64,000 nt of DNA from Pegoplata infirma (taxonomy: Eukaryota; Arthropoda; Insecta; Diptera; Anthomyiidae), in the NCBI GenBank assembly GCA_963921195.1, contig OY992540.1, forward strand, positions 41,625,890 to 41,689,889. Reading direction: 5' to 3'. Shown one piece after another: positions 9,635-18,633 of the stretch (position 1 is the stretch's first letter; the number at the start of each line of letters is the position of its first letter). Below the pieces are notes generated by a model. The model was given only the letters and a program-made list of their open reading frames with translations, had not been told where the DNA came from and ran no database searches. The position numbers and the translations under genes are program-made.

Positions 9635-10099
9635 TGTAACTTGGTAAGCCGGTTGAGCTTGGTTACAACTTGTTAAGCCGGTTGAGCTTGGTATTTAATT
9701 GATAAGCCGGTTGAGCTTTGTTTTTCAATTGATTTTATTCATTAAAATTGAACTTAATTTATAGTATAAAATTGCTTAGTTAGCACTTAAATTAACAGTG
9801 GGGAAATGTAGCAATGGACTAATATATTTAGTTAGATTCGTTAAGTACGAAACAACGATCATCGTACAATACCAGAAGGGTTGACTGTTCAAAAAGATTT
9901 ACAGTAGAAGTCACCACAGTTTGACTGAGTATTCTCAGCTTAGTTTACTGTAACTTCAATAGTCATTGTACAATGCAAACAGTGTGTATCGTTTTGTACT
10001 TTTATAATACTCATATTTCAGTTATCCAAAATATCGTCAAAATGCAGTAAAATACAGTTATGGTTAATAACGCATTTAATTCATGCTACATATGCTACA
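9635..10099 (-). repeat. 5' LTR of the gypsy element (465 bp)
   Basis: Apparently identical to 3152-3616. In element orientation it starts TGTAGC and ends GTTACA. It should contain promoter and polyadenylation signals, but I cannot place a TATA box or start site with confidence. Confidence 0.95.
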
Positions 10100-10901
10100 C
10101 TACATTGGGTCTTACGAGCATTAAAATCTATCCTATTTCTAAGACCCCACTCGGAGATTGTTGTGAGATCATGATTGAGTGTGTCATTCATGTTCCACCT
10201 CATAGCTTCAACCTCAGTAAGGCTTGGTCTATGATTAAAGGAAAATGAATGACAAATGTTGCTGTCATTTGCGAGAGAATATATAGGATTGGAAATTAGA
10301 CCCAGGAGGTGTTTAAGAAAAATAAGAAAAAGTGTAGGAGAAAGAACAGAGTCTTGCGGTACCCCTGAATTTAAATGAAACCCATTTAATGAAAACCCAT
10401 CTATAACAACACGTATTGAGCGGTCTCTGAGAAAGCTTGATATAAATCGAGAGAAATCACTACCGACACCAAACGCAATAAGTTTTGAAACGAGTGCACC
10501 GTGCCACACACGATCAAACGCTTTAGAAATATCTAGAGCAACCACTTTGCTCTCACTAAATTTGTGAATAGAACGACTCCAACATACCGAAAGAAACGCT
10601 AACATGTCATACTGTCGATCACATAAGAGTGAATTAGACTCCAGATAATTTGCCGAGTGGTGTTTGATCATGCTCTCCATGACCTTCGAGAGAGTAGAGC
10701 AAAGTGCTATTGGGCGGTATTTTTTTGGGTTCGTAGACTCACATTTTTTTGTGATTGGCTGGACGTTAGCCACCTTTCAGCAAGAGGGAAAAACTCCTAC
10801 CCGGTACGAGTAGCTAAATAGTAGTTTCAGGACTACAGCCGTAACACCATCCAGCCCCGGGAAGTTATTTTCAGCAAAATTAATACCCAAGAAATTTTTG
10901 T
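10100..10901 (-). pseudogene. Jockey/CR1-type non-LTR retrotransposon, 5'-truncated RT core
   Basis: Minus-strand translation gives RT motifs in order: FPGLDGVTAVVL near the start, NPKKYRPIALCSTLSKVMES, KVVALDISKAFDRVWH (motif A), NSGVPQDSVLSPTLFLIF (motif B). The catalytic YADD box is replaced by LANDSN (motif C lost), then RIDFNARKTQC. A TGA at 10777-10779 interrupts the frame where a Trp codon is usual. The element is cut short upstream of 10901. The coding continues at 3151 on the other side of the gypsy insertion. It is dead: stop codon, mutated catalytic box and downstream frameshifts. Confidence 0.9.
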
Positions 10902-10914
10902 TTTTAAGAAATTC
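10902..10914. other. Possible target-site duplication of the jockey-like relic (right copy)
   Basis: TTTTAAGAAATTC, the partner of 2367-2379. It coincides with the point where RT similarity stops, as expected for a 5'-truncated non-LTR insertion. Confidence 0.45.
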
Positions 10915-11015
10915 CAATAACAAAAAGTAATCATGGTTAAAATGGTTCTTTTTGTATCTATTGAACTTTAGATAATAGAAACTTTTTTATTGTCACGAAA
11001 TGGAATAGGAATATA

Positions 11016-11262
11016 CACACAGAAAAATAAATTGCCAACTGAATTTTTCAGTTGAAGCAACTCCAAATTTGGTTGTTGCTACTTAAATATGCTGTGACTA
11101 ATATATTTTATGATTGCTTCAACTAAAAGTCAGTTATATCAACGTTATTCAGTTGTGACTACCGATATTAAATTGCGACAGCCTATATATGAGTGATTCA
11201 ACCTAATTTTAGTTACATTAACTGACTTTCAGTTGGCAATTGGCAAATTTGTTTTCTGTGTG
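11016..11262. mobile_element. Tc1/mariner-type MITE (247 bp)
   Basis: Terminal inverted repeats CACACAGAAAA at left and TTTTCTGTGTG at right, extending inward (TTGCCAACTGAA / TTCAGTTGGCAA) with a small indel. The element is flanked by TA on both sides (11014-11015, 11263-11264). It has no coding capacity. The interior repeats an AACT..CAGTT motif. Confidence 0.7.
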
Positions 11263-11269
11263 TAAAAAT

Positions 11270-11410
11270 ATTCTCAGGCTGGAATCTGCGAAATTTTTTT
11301 GTAAAGAAAAACTCTCAGATTCTGAGGCATAGAAGGAATTTTTCTCAAGGATTTTAGATTTTAAGACATTTTTCGTGAAGAAAAATTCTCGGATCTTAGA
11401 CATACAATTT
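11270..11410. repeat. Diverged fragment of the 35-bp palindromic satellite
   Basis: Three or so decayed units resembling TTCTCAGATTCTGAG with AAGAAAAA spacers. They are related in reverse orientation to the array at 48300-49500 and to fragments at 42330-42470, 47380-47680 and 53360-53420. Confidence 0.55.
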
Positions 11411-12238
11411 TTTTTTTTTTTTTTGAAATTAATTTTAATTTTAAAAATGTTTTAATTATCTTGATCCCACTGTGCATATATATGCGGTAAATTTGTCTTT
11501 GAGCAACAGTCAAAAGAAATAGCAAAAATAATAAAAAAAATAAAAAAAAAATACAAACATTGTATTGGTCGCATGCCAGTTTATACTGCGAGGTAGAATA
11601 ACAACAAATTTTTCAATGTATGTAGCAAACGACAACAACACATTCATGTGAGTAAATGAAGTCAACCATAAAGAAATATATAGAGTTTGAAAACATAAAA
11701 GTAGAAATACATACCAATACACATAAATACACTAACACACACACACACACACACACACCAATTTAATTTATATGTATGTTTTGTGTACTTTATGTGTTTA
11801 TTAAAGCCGTATACTTAATACGACTCTATATGAAAACAAATAAACAAACAAGTGCGTAATTTTTCCTCAGTTTTTCCTCATTCTTCTTTAATTTATAATT
11901 TTAAAGTCAAGCAGAAACTCAATGGACTTCTTTAGGTTTCTGCAAATAAAATAAATACCGACTTACACACAGACAGACAGACATAGTTTTAAAACAAACA
12001 ATTTTTATTTATGATAACAAGGTGGTCGTGGTGGTATTTATGCAGTTTTACTTGTTTGTTTTTTTTTTTTGTTTAAATATACATACATAAATTATACGTT
12101 GTTTATATAAATAGATACAGAAAACTTTTACCTTTAGAGTGCAAAACCTACAAAATATACAAGTCGCAGGTAATTGACGGCCATTGATTGCAATAATTTA
12201 AGTTGCCTGACTTATTGTTTGTGGAAATTGGAGGAGTT
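11411..12238. other. No gene seen; (CA)n microsatellite
   Basis: AT-rich DNA with a (CA)n tract at about 11735-11758 and T-rich runs. Open frames on both strands are low-complexity. Confidence 0.5.
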
Positions 12239-12370
12239 TAAAATATAAGGCATGCCACATTTTTAACATGATAATGTTTTTAGGCTGGTGTCTAATTTTA
12301 AAAAAGTTGCAGGACGCCACCTCAGTTGGACTATATAAGCTAACAATTAACGAAAAAGAAAACAAGAATT
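12239..12370 (-). repeat. Composite-repeat block (GACACCAGCC module), left of the Penelope insertion
   Basis: Contains CATGATAATGTTTTTAGGCT and GACGCCACCTCAGTTGGAC. The same block recurs in the opposite orientation at 47160-47245 and 53280-53350, and partly at 63900-63935. It continues after the Penelope element at 15633, which shows that the Penelope element inserted into it. The last 14 bases (12357-12370, AGAAAACAAGAATT) are the duplicated target. Confidence 0.75.
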
Positions 12371-12396
12371 GTTGTTGTTTTTCGTTCGGCTTAAGG

Positions 12397-12604
12397 CAGT
12401 GGTCGGCAGAAAGAGAGTGTATCAATGCATTGGTATATGAATATAAACATGCATGTGTTTGTGTATTTCTTAAACAAAGCGACATCAACCTGCTTGTTGT
12501 TTTATTTTTATGCTCTTAGTTGCGAGTTTTGTTGACAATCGTGTTATATACGTGTTTATTGCCGATTGTGTTCGGCTTCTGCGGGCTATGGGTGCCGATC
12601 ACTG
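12397..12604. mobile_element. hAT-type MITE (208 bp) with 8-bp duplication
   Basis: Starts CAGTGGTCGGCA and ends TGCCGATCACTG (one mismatch in the inverted repeat). The 8-bp sequence GCTTAAGG flanks both sides (12389-12396, 12605-12612), the hallmark of hAT transposition. The homologous right arm of the Penelope element at about 15553-15565 (ATGACCTTAAGCCG) lacks it and serves as the empty site. A second copy lies at 23810-24045. Confidence 0.85.
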
Positions 12605-12612
12605 GCTTAAGG

Positions 12613-13065
12613 TCATATAAAAATTATAAATAAAAAATCTTAGAATTTTTGTATTTTTAATTTTGTTTTATTTTTCATCCGATATTTCGACCAAACATCG
12701 ATGGTCATCTTCAGGGATCTACAAAATACATATAGATTTAACATTTAAATTTTTTATCATAATAACACAGAAAGCTAGAAACTACATTTATCAATACGTA
12801 CATTTAAAACACTGTAATTTTATAAATTACAAAAAGAGTTGATACGTCCTCCCTATTTAACAAATTATCATCAACTGATTTTGTTTTATTGATTTTGCTT
12901 TATTTTTGTTTTATAAGTCGGTGTTTGTTTATTGTGTATTTGTATATTTGCGAAATCTTGTCGGTATCTGTCTTATAATTGAGTCGTATGTTTGTTGGTG
13001 TATTTAATATGTGTAACATTTCTAGTGTGTATCTCTTTGCGTAGTTATTCTCTTCTTGTAAAATG
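12613..13065 (-). repeat. Inverted left arm of the Penelope-like element
   Basis: Reverse complement of the direct tail: it pairs with 14506-14664 plus 15263-15555. It includes the last about 50 codons of the endonuclease ORF, with a normal stop (LIKQK then TAA), the 3' UTR and the ribozyme-like motif. It lacks the DINE insertion present in the right arm and so preserves the empty site near 12915. It joins the truncated ORF abruptly at 13065/13066. Confidence 0.85.
12677..12718 (-). ncRNA. Hammerhead-ribozyme-like motif, left arm
   Basis: On the minus strand: stem I ATCC, core CTGAAGA, stem II GACCA/TGGTC with an 8-nt loop (one extra U before the stem), core GAAA, a minimal palindromic ATAT stem III, cleavage-site C, then stem I partner GGAT. 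Order and core residues fit the type I minimal hammerheads known from Penelope-like terminal repeats, which act as dimers through a very short stem III. Activity is not shown by sequence. Confidence 0.7.
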
Positions 13066-14664
13066 TAGGTGACATGTGCACTTATCAACGTCTGAAAAAG
13101 GATCCAACCGCCGTCTTACAGAACAAAAACAACTTATTAATAGAAAAATTGTTTAATTTAAATCTAATAACGTTACAAGAAAAGTATAAATTAATTACCC
13201 GAACATCAGTACCTCCTAGGATATACGGATTACCAAAAACACACAAAGAAGGAACTCCTCTTAGGCCAATTTGTTCTTCCGTTAATTCTCCAGCATATGG
13301 TTTATGCAAATACGTGGTAAATATATTAAAAAATCTTACGAAAGAATCTAAATACAATGTGAAAGATGCAATAGATTTCAAATCAAAAATAAATAATACT
13401 AGAATAGAAGACGATGAAATAATGATCTCGTTTGATGTAGTGGCCTTGTTTCCGAATATTCCGGTCAATCTTGCTCTCAAAACAATTGAAGAAAACTGGA
13501 ATATTTTGGAAAATTATACCCAGATACCAAAAAAGCTTTTTATGGATATCCTTTCTTTCTGTATCAAAGATACAAGATACTTCAAATATGAAGATAAAAT
13601 ATTTGAACAAAGAAAAGGAATGCCGATGGGATCGCCAGCATCACCGGTAGTTGCTGATATTATAATGGAAAAGCTTCTAGACTTTTCAGTGGATCAGATG
13701 AGAGATAAACCAAAAATTATCACAAAATATGTGGATGATTTGTTTTTTATAATAAAAAGGAAAGATGTAAATGAAGTTTTGGGAATTTTAAACTCATTTA
13801 ATAGACAGATTTCTTTCACGAAGGAAGAAGAAAATGGTAATAAGATACCGTATTTAGATTGTGTCGTTCTTAGACAAGAAAACGTGCTTAGGATAGACTG
13901 GTATCAAAAACCTACATCGTCTGGAAGACTTATAAACTTCTACTCCAAACACCCCAGGCGAATGATTATAAACACCGCAACAAATTTTATAAGACGTGTT
14001 TTAGAGATAAGTGATGAAGTTTTTCACAAAAATAATTTAATAAGAATTAAAGACACGCTTCGGAAAAATGAATTTCCCCAAAAAACTATTAAAGACTTAA
14101 TTAAACACGCAAAATCAAAAATTCTTTGTACCAAAGAACAAGAAAAATCAAACAAAATATACAAATCGGTAACTTACATCCCCGGATTTTCCGAAAGACT
14201 TAAAAATTCTGACATATACAACAAGGAAAAATACGAAATAGCGTTAAAAACAAATAATTCTGTTTACCAATTATTCAGTAAAACTAAAACAAAATTTGAA
14301 AAAGAAGAAAAATCAAACTTGGTCTACAAAATCAACTGTGAGGGGGACGGGTCCAACATATGCCCAAAAGTATACGTAAACTTAAGACAAGATTATCAGG
14401 ACACAAATCTGATCAAAAAGCTGTAACAAAACCGATTGAACAAAAAACTGCGCTTGCAGCCCATTGCACATTAACCGGCCACAAACCAAACTTCAACAAT
14501 GTGAGCATTTTACAAGAAGAGAATAACTACGCAAAGAGATACACACTAGAAATGTTACACATATTAAATACACCAACAAACATACGACTCAATTATAAGA
14601 CAGATACCGACAAGATTTCGCAAATATACAAATACACAATAAACAAACACCGACTTATAAAACA
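13066..14664 (+). pseudogene. Penelope-like reverse transcriptase / GIY-YIG endonuclease, 5'-truncated and frameshifted
   Basis: Open frame 13074-14426, then continuing in another frame from about 14360. RT motifs, numbered from Met-13074: YGLPKTHKEGTPLRPICSS near 53, FDVVALFPNIP near 120 (motif A), GMPMGSPASPVVAD near 184 (motif B), YVDD near 219 (motif C), then IPYLDCVV and DWYQKPTSSGRLI, all Penelope-type. The GIY-YIG domain begins at LVYKINC near 415 and reaches CPKVYV. There a short deletion (a little over a dozen bases, judged against the family pattern) removes the segment after YIG and shifts the frame. The rest (LKTRLSGHKSD..AAHC..TGH) lies in the other frame. The N-terminal third of the protein is absent and Met-13074 is an accidental start. 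Not functional. Confidence 0.88.
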
Positions 14665-14665
14665 A

Positions 14666-15262
14666 CAAGTAAAAAAGTTAAATTCGGCCTTGCCGAATGT
14701 AGTGATACCCTCCAGAATTTCAAAAAGATTATTGCAAACAACTTTATTTAAAAGGAAATTACTTAAAAAAAAAAAAAATCTACGATTTTTTTCTTTTTTT
14801 GTCAAAAAATATGTTCGTACTTGTTTAAATACCATTTGGTGTTCAATTATGTTCACATTTGTCAACCAGAAGCCGAATTAAAACATTTTGTATTTTTAGG
14901 TTATGTTGAATGTACTGAAATTTTTGAGGTGTGCTTACATTTTCGTTCATAACTTTTGAACCGCTGAACCGATATCGCTCAAATGCAATACCAAACTTCT
15001 CGGGAGAACTTCCAATATATATGTTAAGTTTCAGTCATCTCTGTGCAATATTTTGTCCGCGAGAGCATTTTCCACAGACAGACAGACAGACGGACAGACG
15101 GACAGACGGACAGACGGACAGACGGACATCGCTAGAATGTCTTAAAATCGATCGGGCATCATGAATATATATACTTTATGGGGTCCCACATCGATATTTC
15201 GATGAGTTACAAACAGAATGACAAACTTATATATACCCTCTTTCACTAAGTGGAGGGTATAA
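14666..15262 (-). mobile_element. DINE-1/Helentron-like element inserted in the Penelope tail (copy B)
   Basis: In minus orientation it starts TATACCCTCCACTTAGTG with a near inverted repeat (GAGGGTATATATAA) and has a (GTCT/GTCC)n microsatellite at 15075-15127. It ends with the ATTCGGCAAGGCCGAAT stem-loop (14681-14697) and TTTTTTACTTG. The inverted Penelope arm (about 12905-12920) shows the uninterrupted sequence. Comparison places the insertion within a T-run (between T and T) with at most two ambiguous bases and no longer target duplication, as reported for Helentrons. It alters the last codons of the Penelope ORF. Confidence 0.7.
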
Positions 15263-15583
15263 AAATAAAGCAAAATCAATAAAACAAAATCAGTTGATGA
15301 TAATTTGTTAAATAGGGAGGACGTATCAACTCTTTTTGTAATTTATAAAATTACAGTGTTTTAAATGTACGTATTGATAAATGTAGTTTCTAGCTTTCTG
15401 TGTTATTATGATAAAAAATTTAAATGTTAAATCTATATGTATTTTGTAGATCCCTGAAGATGACCATCGATGTTTGGTCGAAATATCGGATGAAAAATAA
15501 AACAAAATTAAAAATACAAAAATTCTAAGATTTTTTATTTATAATTTTTATATGACCTTAAGCCGAACGAAAAACAACAACAT
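15263..15583 (+). repeat. Direct right arm (terminal repeat) of the Penelope-like element
   Basis: Runs from the end of the ORF (after the DINE insertion) to GACCTTAAGCCGAACGAAAA. It is complementary to the left arm throughout. 15584-15618 continues past the paired part to the target duplication. It contains the plus-strand hammerhead-like motif at 15450-15491. Confidence 0.8.
15450..15491 (+). ncRNA. Hammerhead-ribozyme-like motif, right arm
   Basis: ATCC 15450-15453 (stem I), CTGAAGA 15454-15460, stem II GACCA 15462-15466 with TGGTC 15475-15479, GAAA 15480-15483, TAT then C at 15487 as predicted cleavage site, GGAT 15488-15491 closing stem I. It is identical to the left-arm copy, in the opposite orientation. 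Confidence 0.72.
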
Positions 15584-15632
15584 AAATAATCAACACAGGT
15601 CAACAATAAATACAGAACAGAAAACAAGAATT

Positions 15633-15990
15633 ACTATTTTCATTTTCTTAAAACAAAAAATTTTAATAACTTGGCTTTGTAACTTGGATAATAATTCACC
15701 TCGTGGTGAATAAAACCGTTTCTCATCAGCTGGTGAATAAAAAGTAACATAATTATTTTTCAACAAAAAAAATTTTTTTTTTTCATCAAATTTTTTTTTT
15801 TATCAAAAAAAGATTTTCCATAAAAAATTTCCATTTGTTTATCAAATGTACATAAAACAAGTGAGAGTGTTATATTCTTTGGTGCTGAATCTTTTATACT
15901 CTCCAAAATGTAAAAACACTTTTTTGCACTTATTTTTGCTCTCACTTACGAAATGTACAGCTCTTTGGCTTTTTCAATAGGGTCCTCGAC
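15633..15990 (-). repeat. Composite-repeat modules right of the Penelope insertion
   Basis: Reverse orientation of modules seen at 47045-47180, 53125-53260 and 63185-63270: TTACAAAGCC-type tract, TTGGATAATAATTCACC, CAGCTGGTGAATAAAA, GTAACATAATTATTT, then a (TTTTTTCATCAA)n tract. At 15850-15990 follows the CAAGTGAGAGTG..TATACTCTCCAAAATG end also found at 42640-42760, 49720-49800 and 55190-55300. Confidence 0.65.
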
Positions 15991-16670
15991 TGATATTTCA
16001 AATATTTATTTGTAAATTTAAAAATTTTTTGACGCGATAAAACTTACAAGGAAGTTTCGTGGCTTTACTAGATTTTTTGCTACCTCCTATTTTATGAGAA
16101 TTCCTAGTAAAAATAACGAGGTTTTTCGTAATTTTACAAGATTTTTACCAATAAAATTGTAAATTTACAAATTTTTGGGCACAACAAAACTTACATAAAA
16201 ATCTCGTGAATTTACTAGATTTTTTTTTTTGTAAAAAACCTTGGAAATTTGTAAAATTACAAAAAAAAATTAAAATTACAAAAAAAAAAAAATTGTAAAA
16301 TTACAAAAAAAAATGCAAATTTCGATAGAAAATGTTTTGTTAAAAAACCAGAAAAACTGTCAAATATTAGTAAAATGGGATTACGAGAATTTTTCTAGTA
16401 ATTTGACAATTTTCCATTTCCAGCTATTTTACAAATTTATTTTCGTAATTGTATTCTACCATTTTTAATGGTTATTTTACAAAAAAAAAATGTAATTTTA
16501 CAACAAAGTTTTTATTACGAGGATTGATTTAAAAAATTATGTTATACGAGGATTTACATATGTTGTTTAACAACAAAAAAATTTTTTTTTTTGTAAATTT
16601 TCTATGTTTTTTTAAAAAGTTTTCCAAGTCCTGAACAAAAATTTTTTTATTGAAAAATATTAAAAAAAAA
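15991..16670. repeat. Degenerate A/T-rich repeat (AAATTACAAAA type)
   Basis: A run of imperfect TTTACAAGATTTTT / AAAATTACAAAAAA units. 15998-16330 resembles 29450-29640 (GCGATAAAACTTACAAGGAA versus GCAATAAAACTTGCAAGGAA). No ORF of note. Confidence 0.5.
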
Positions 16671-17360
16671 CAAGTAAGAGAGTTAAATTCGGCTGTGCCG
16701 AATCTTTTATACCCTCCAACATGCATAAAAAATAAAAAAAATCCAGGGGCGTTTTCTTTTTTTTTTTGGGGGGGGGTCGGTATTTGTAATGGGGGGGCGG
16801 GGTTATTTCCTCGCGAATATGTGTTTAAAAAATTAGATGCTTTTTGCACAAAAGAAATACAAGTTTATCATGATTTAAAAAAAATGGTTAATTCCACGCC
16901 CATTGGGGGAGTGGGGGGTGTTACCGAAAAAAACCACATTTTCTAATTCTCAGGGTCCAAATGCGGGACTGTGAACTTCTTGTAGCATAAACATGTTGCA
17001 TTTGTTAAACAAAAACACAAAAAATCATGTAAAAAAATTATATTTTTCAGAGGTTGGTTTTGTTCTTCAAGGGGGAACTTTTTTCCCCCTCGCCAGATTT
17101 TTCTCATTTACGAACTTAACCTCCCTTGGAACATAAGACATATTCGTGCCAAATGTCGGGAGTCTAACTCTTTTATTTTGGACTGTATCGTGTTAACTAC
17201 AGACGGACGGACGAACAGACGGACATCGCTAGAATGTCATAGAATCGATCCCTGATCATAAATATATATACTTTATGGGGTCCTAGACCGATATTTTGAT
17301 GCATTACACACGGTATGACAAAGTGAGTATACCCCCATACTGTAGTTGGAGGGAATAAAA
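16671..17360 (-). mobile_element. DINE-1/Helentron-like element (copy C)
   Basis: Hairpin end at the left (CAAGTAAGAGAG, then ATTCGGCTGTGCCGAAT, then TATACCCTCC). The (GACGGACGGAC)n core is at 17205-17225, and the 5' end at the right (AGTATACCCC..TAGTTGGAGGG). It carries a G-rich tract (16768-16802) that aligns with the much longer G-run of copy F at 42968. Confidence 0.65.
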
Positions 17361-17430
17361 AATATATCAAATTAATCGAAGGGAGTCGGGTCTAAAATTA
17401 ATTGATTTGCCTGGAATGCCCCATATATTC
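17361..17430. repeat. Terminal fragment of a TGGGG-type foldback element
   Basis: CGAAGGGAGTCGGGTCTAAA..GGAATGCCCCA matches the right arm end of the foldback at 25623-27084 (27035-27084). The rest is lost. Confidence 0.55.
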
Positions 17431-17462
17431 TTATATATCGCATCTGATTCAAAAATTTAAAG

Positions 17463-17661
17463 ATCAGTACTGATCCGATATTTGAAAGATCAGTACTGAT
17501 CCGCAAAATGGATCGCTAAGATTACAGTTTTAATCGGACGGAATTTCATCCGAAAATGGTTTTATATAATTAGGTAAAACCATTTTTCGGCTAAAATTCT
17601 ACCCGTTCCATCAAAACTGATTTAATCTTAGCGATCCATTTTTCGGACCAGTACTGATCCT
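17463..17661. mobile_element. Palindromic MITE-like hairpin (about 200 bp)
   Basis: Left half GATCAGTACTGATCCG..ATGGATCGCTAAGATT..AAAATGGTTTTA pairs with right half TAAAACCATTTTTCGG..TTAATCTTAGCGATCCAT..ACCAGTACTGATC around about 17569. The GATCAGTACTGATC motif is itself palindromic and occurs twice at the left. No coding capacity. Confidence 0.6.
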
Positions 17662-18090
17662 TTACATTTTTTCTCTGGTTGCCTTCTACAGACAGATGGA
17701 CGAATGGAGATCGCTAAAATATCTTAGAAACCATCATGGACCTCGACCGATATTTCCATTCATTTTACATGGAAGGACCAATGTACAGAGGTAAAAACCG
17801 GCCAAAACTAAAAAAAAAAAATTTTTTATCTTTTTTTCCAAATTGATGCCAAATGAGAACTAACACTTCAAAACATACGATTACAAAGTTTTGTGCCATC
17901 CCTTGACTAGTTTAGGTTTTATAACGAAGCAAAGTTGGGTAATTGTATTTATTATTTTTTAAATTTAAAAGTTGTGATTTGCAACTTTGAAATCCAAATA
18001 GGCTGTAAACTTAAAAAAAAAAATAGTGTGTTGAAATTGATATATTTTGAAAACTAAGCATTATTTTTACATGTCATATGCATTTCGGTG

Positions 18091-18633
18091 AAAATGGTAT
18101 AATTGATAGCCTTGAAACACATAGAATGAGGAACGAATCCCGCTACTTCTATAAAAAAGTAAACTCCACACGTAAACCGTTTAAGCCCCGTGCAAATATG
18201 ATAAAAGACAAACATGGCGAAATACTAATTGAACGCGACAAAGTGCTTAGAAGATGGTCTGAATATTTTGAAGAGCTGCTAAATGAAGCCCAACCGACAA
18301 TGTCATTTGAAAATAACAGTGCTCCTGTAAATGAAGATGAGTGTAATCCCCCCTCCCTAGAAGAAGTAAAGGAATCCATTTATAATATGAAGAACAACAA
18401 GGCTCCTGGTTCAGACGGCATCACAGTGGAACTGTTAAAGCATGCAGGCGACCGGTTTCTACTAGGTCTTCACGATCTCTTAACAGAAATATGGAACAAA
18501 GAACAGATACCAGACCAGTGGAACGTTGGATTGATCTGCCCGCTTCACAAAAAAGGGGCCCAACTTGAGTGTAGTAACTACCGAGGTATTACACTGTTAA
18601 ACATTGGCTACAAAATATTATCAAACATATTGA
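18091..18633 (+). pseudogene. RTE-like reverse transcriptase, N-terminal fragment
   Basis: Reads through the endonuclease-RT linker (RWSEYFEELLNE, NNKAPGSDGITVELLKH) and the first RT motifs (WNVGLICPLHKKG, CSNYRGITLLNIGYKILSNI). It ends at the insertion point. The upstream endonuclease domain is missing through 5' truncation. Confidence 0.88.

Larger units (their letters stand above)
3152..10099 (-). mobile_element. Full-length Ty3/gypsy LTR retrotransposon (412/mdg1-like), apparently intact
   Basis: Read on the minus strand the order is: 5' LTR (9635-10099), primer-binding site, leader, small membrane ORF (8667-8885), gag (7413-8627), frameshift site (7443-7449), pol (3796-7449), polypurine tract (3617-3627), 3' LTR (3152-3616). 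Total length is 6948 bp. Pol order PR-RT-RNase H-IN is that of Ty3/gypsy; no env-like ORF follows pol. The two LTRs appear identical by eye over 465 bp, and gag and pol are free of stops, so the insertion is young. The tRNA-Arg-type primer site and the short pre-gag ORF suggest the 412/mdg1 group, which is inference. It is inserted into a jockey-like relic with a CTAC duplication. Confidence 0.93.
12371..15618 (+). mobile_element. Penelope-like retroelement with inverted terminal arms
   Basis: Bounded by the 14-bp direct repeat AGAAAACAAGAATT (12357-12370 and 15619-15632). The flanks join to give a composite-repeat sequence matching reverse copies near 47130-47180 and 53220-53280, so both boundaries are supported by paralogous empty sites. 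Layout: inverted copy of the element tail (12371-13065), 5'-truncated RT/GIY-YIG ORF (13066-14664), direct tail (15263-15583). The inverted arms look nearly identical. A hAT MITE (12397-12604) sits in the left arm, and a DINE-like element (14666-15262) lies at the end of the ORF. The inverted-tail structure is characteristic of Penelope-like elements. Confidence 0.9.

Noticed and set aside
15068..15130. (CAGACGGA)n repeats as a gene-regulatory or coding feature
   Set aside because: This tetranucleotide microsatellite recurs at the same place in the DINE-like copies of the window and is part of that repeat.
18078..18090. ATG at 18078 as the real start of the RTE-like ORF
   Set aside because: The ATG overlaps the 12-bp target repeat also found at 22475-22486, so it is host sequence. 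The element is 5'-truncated.
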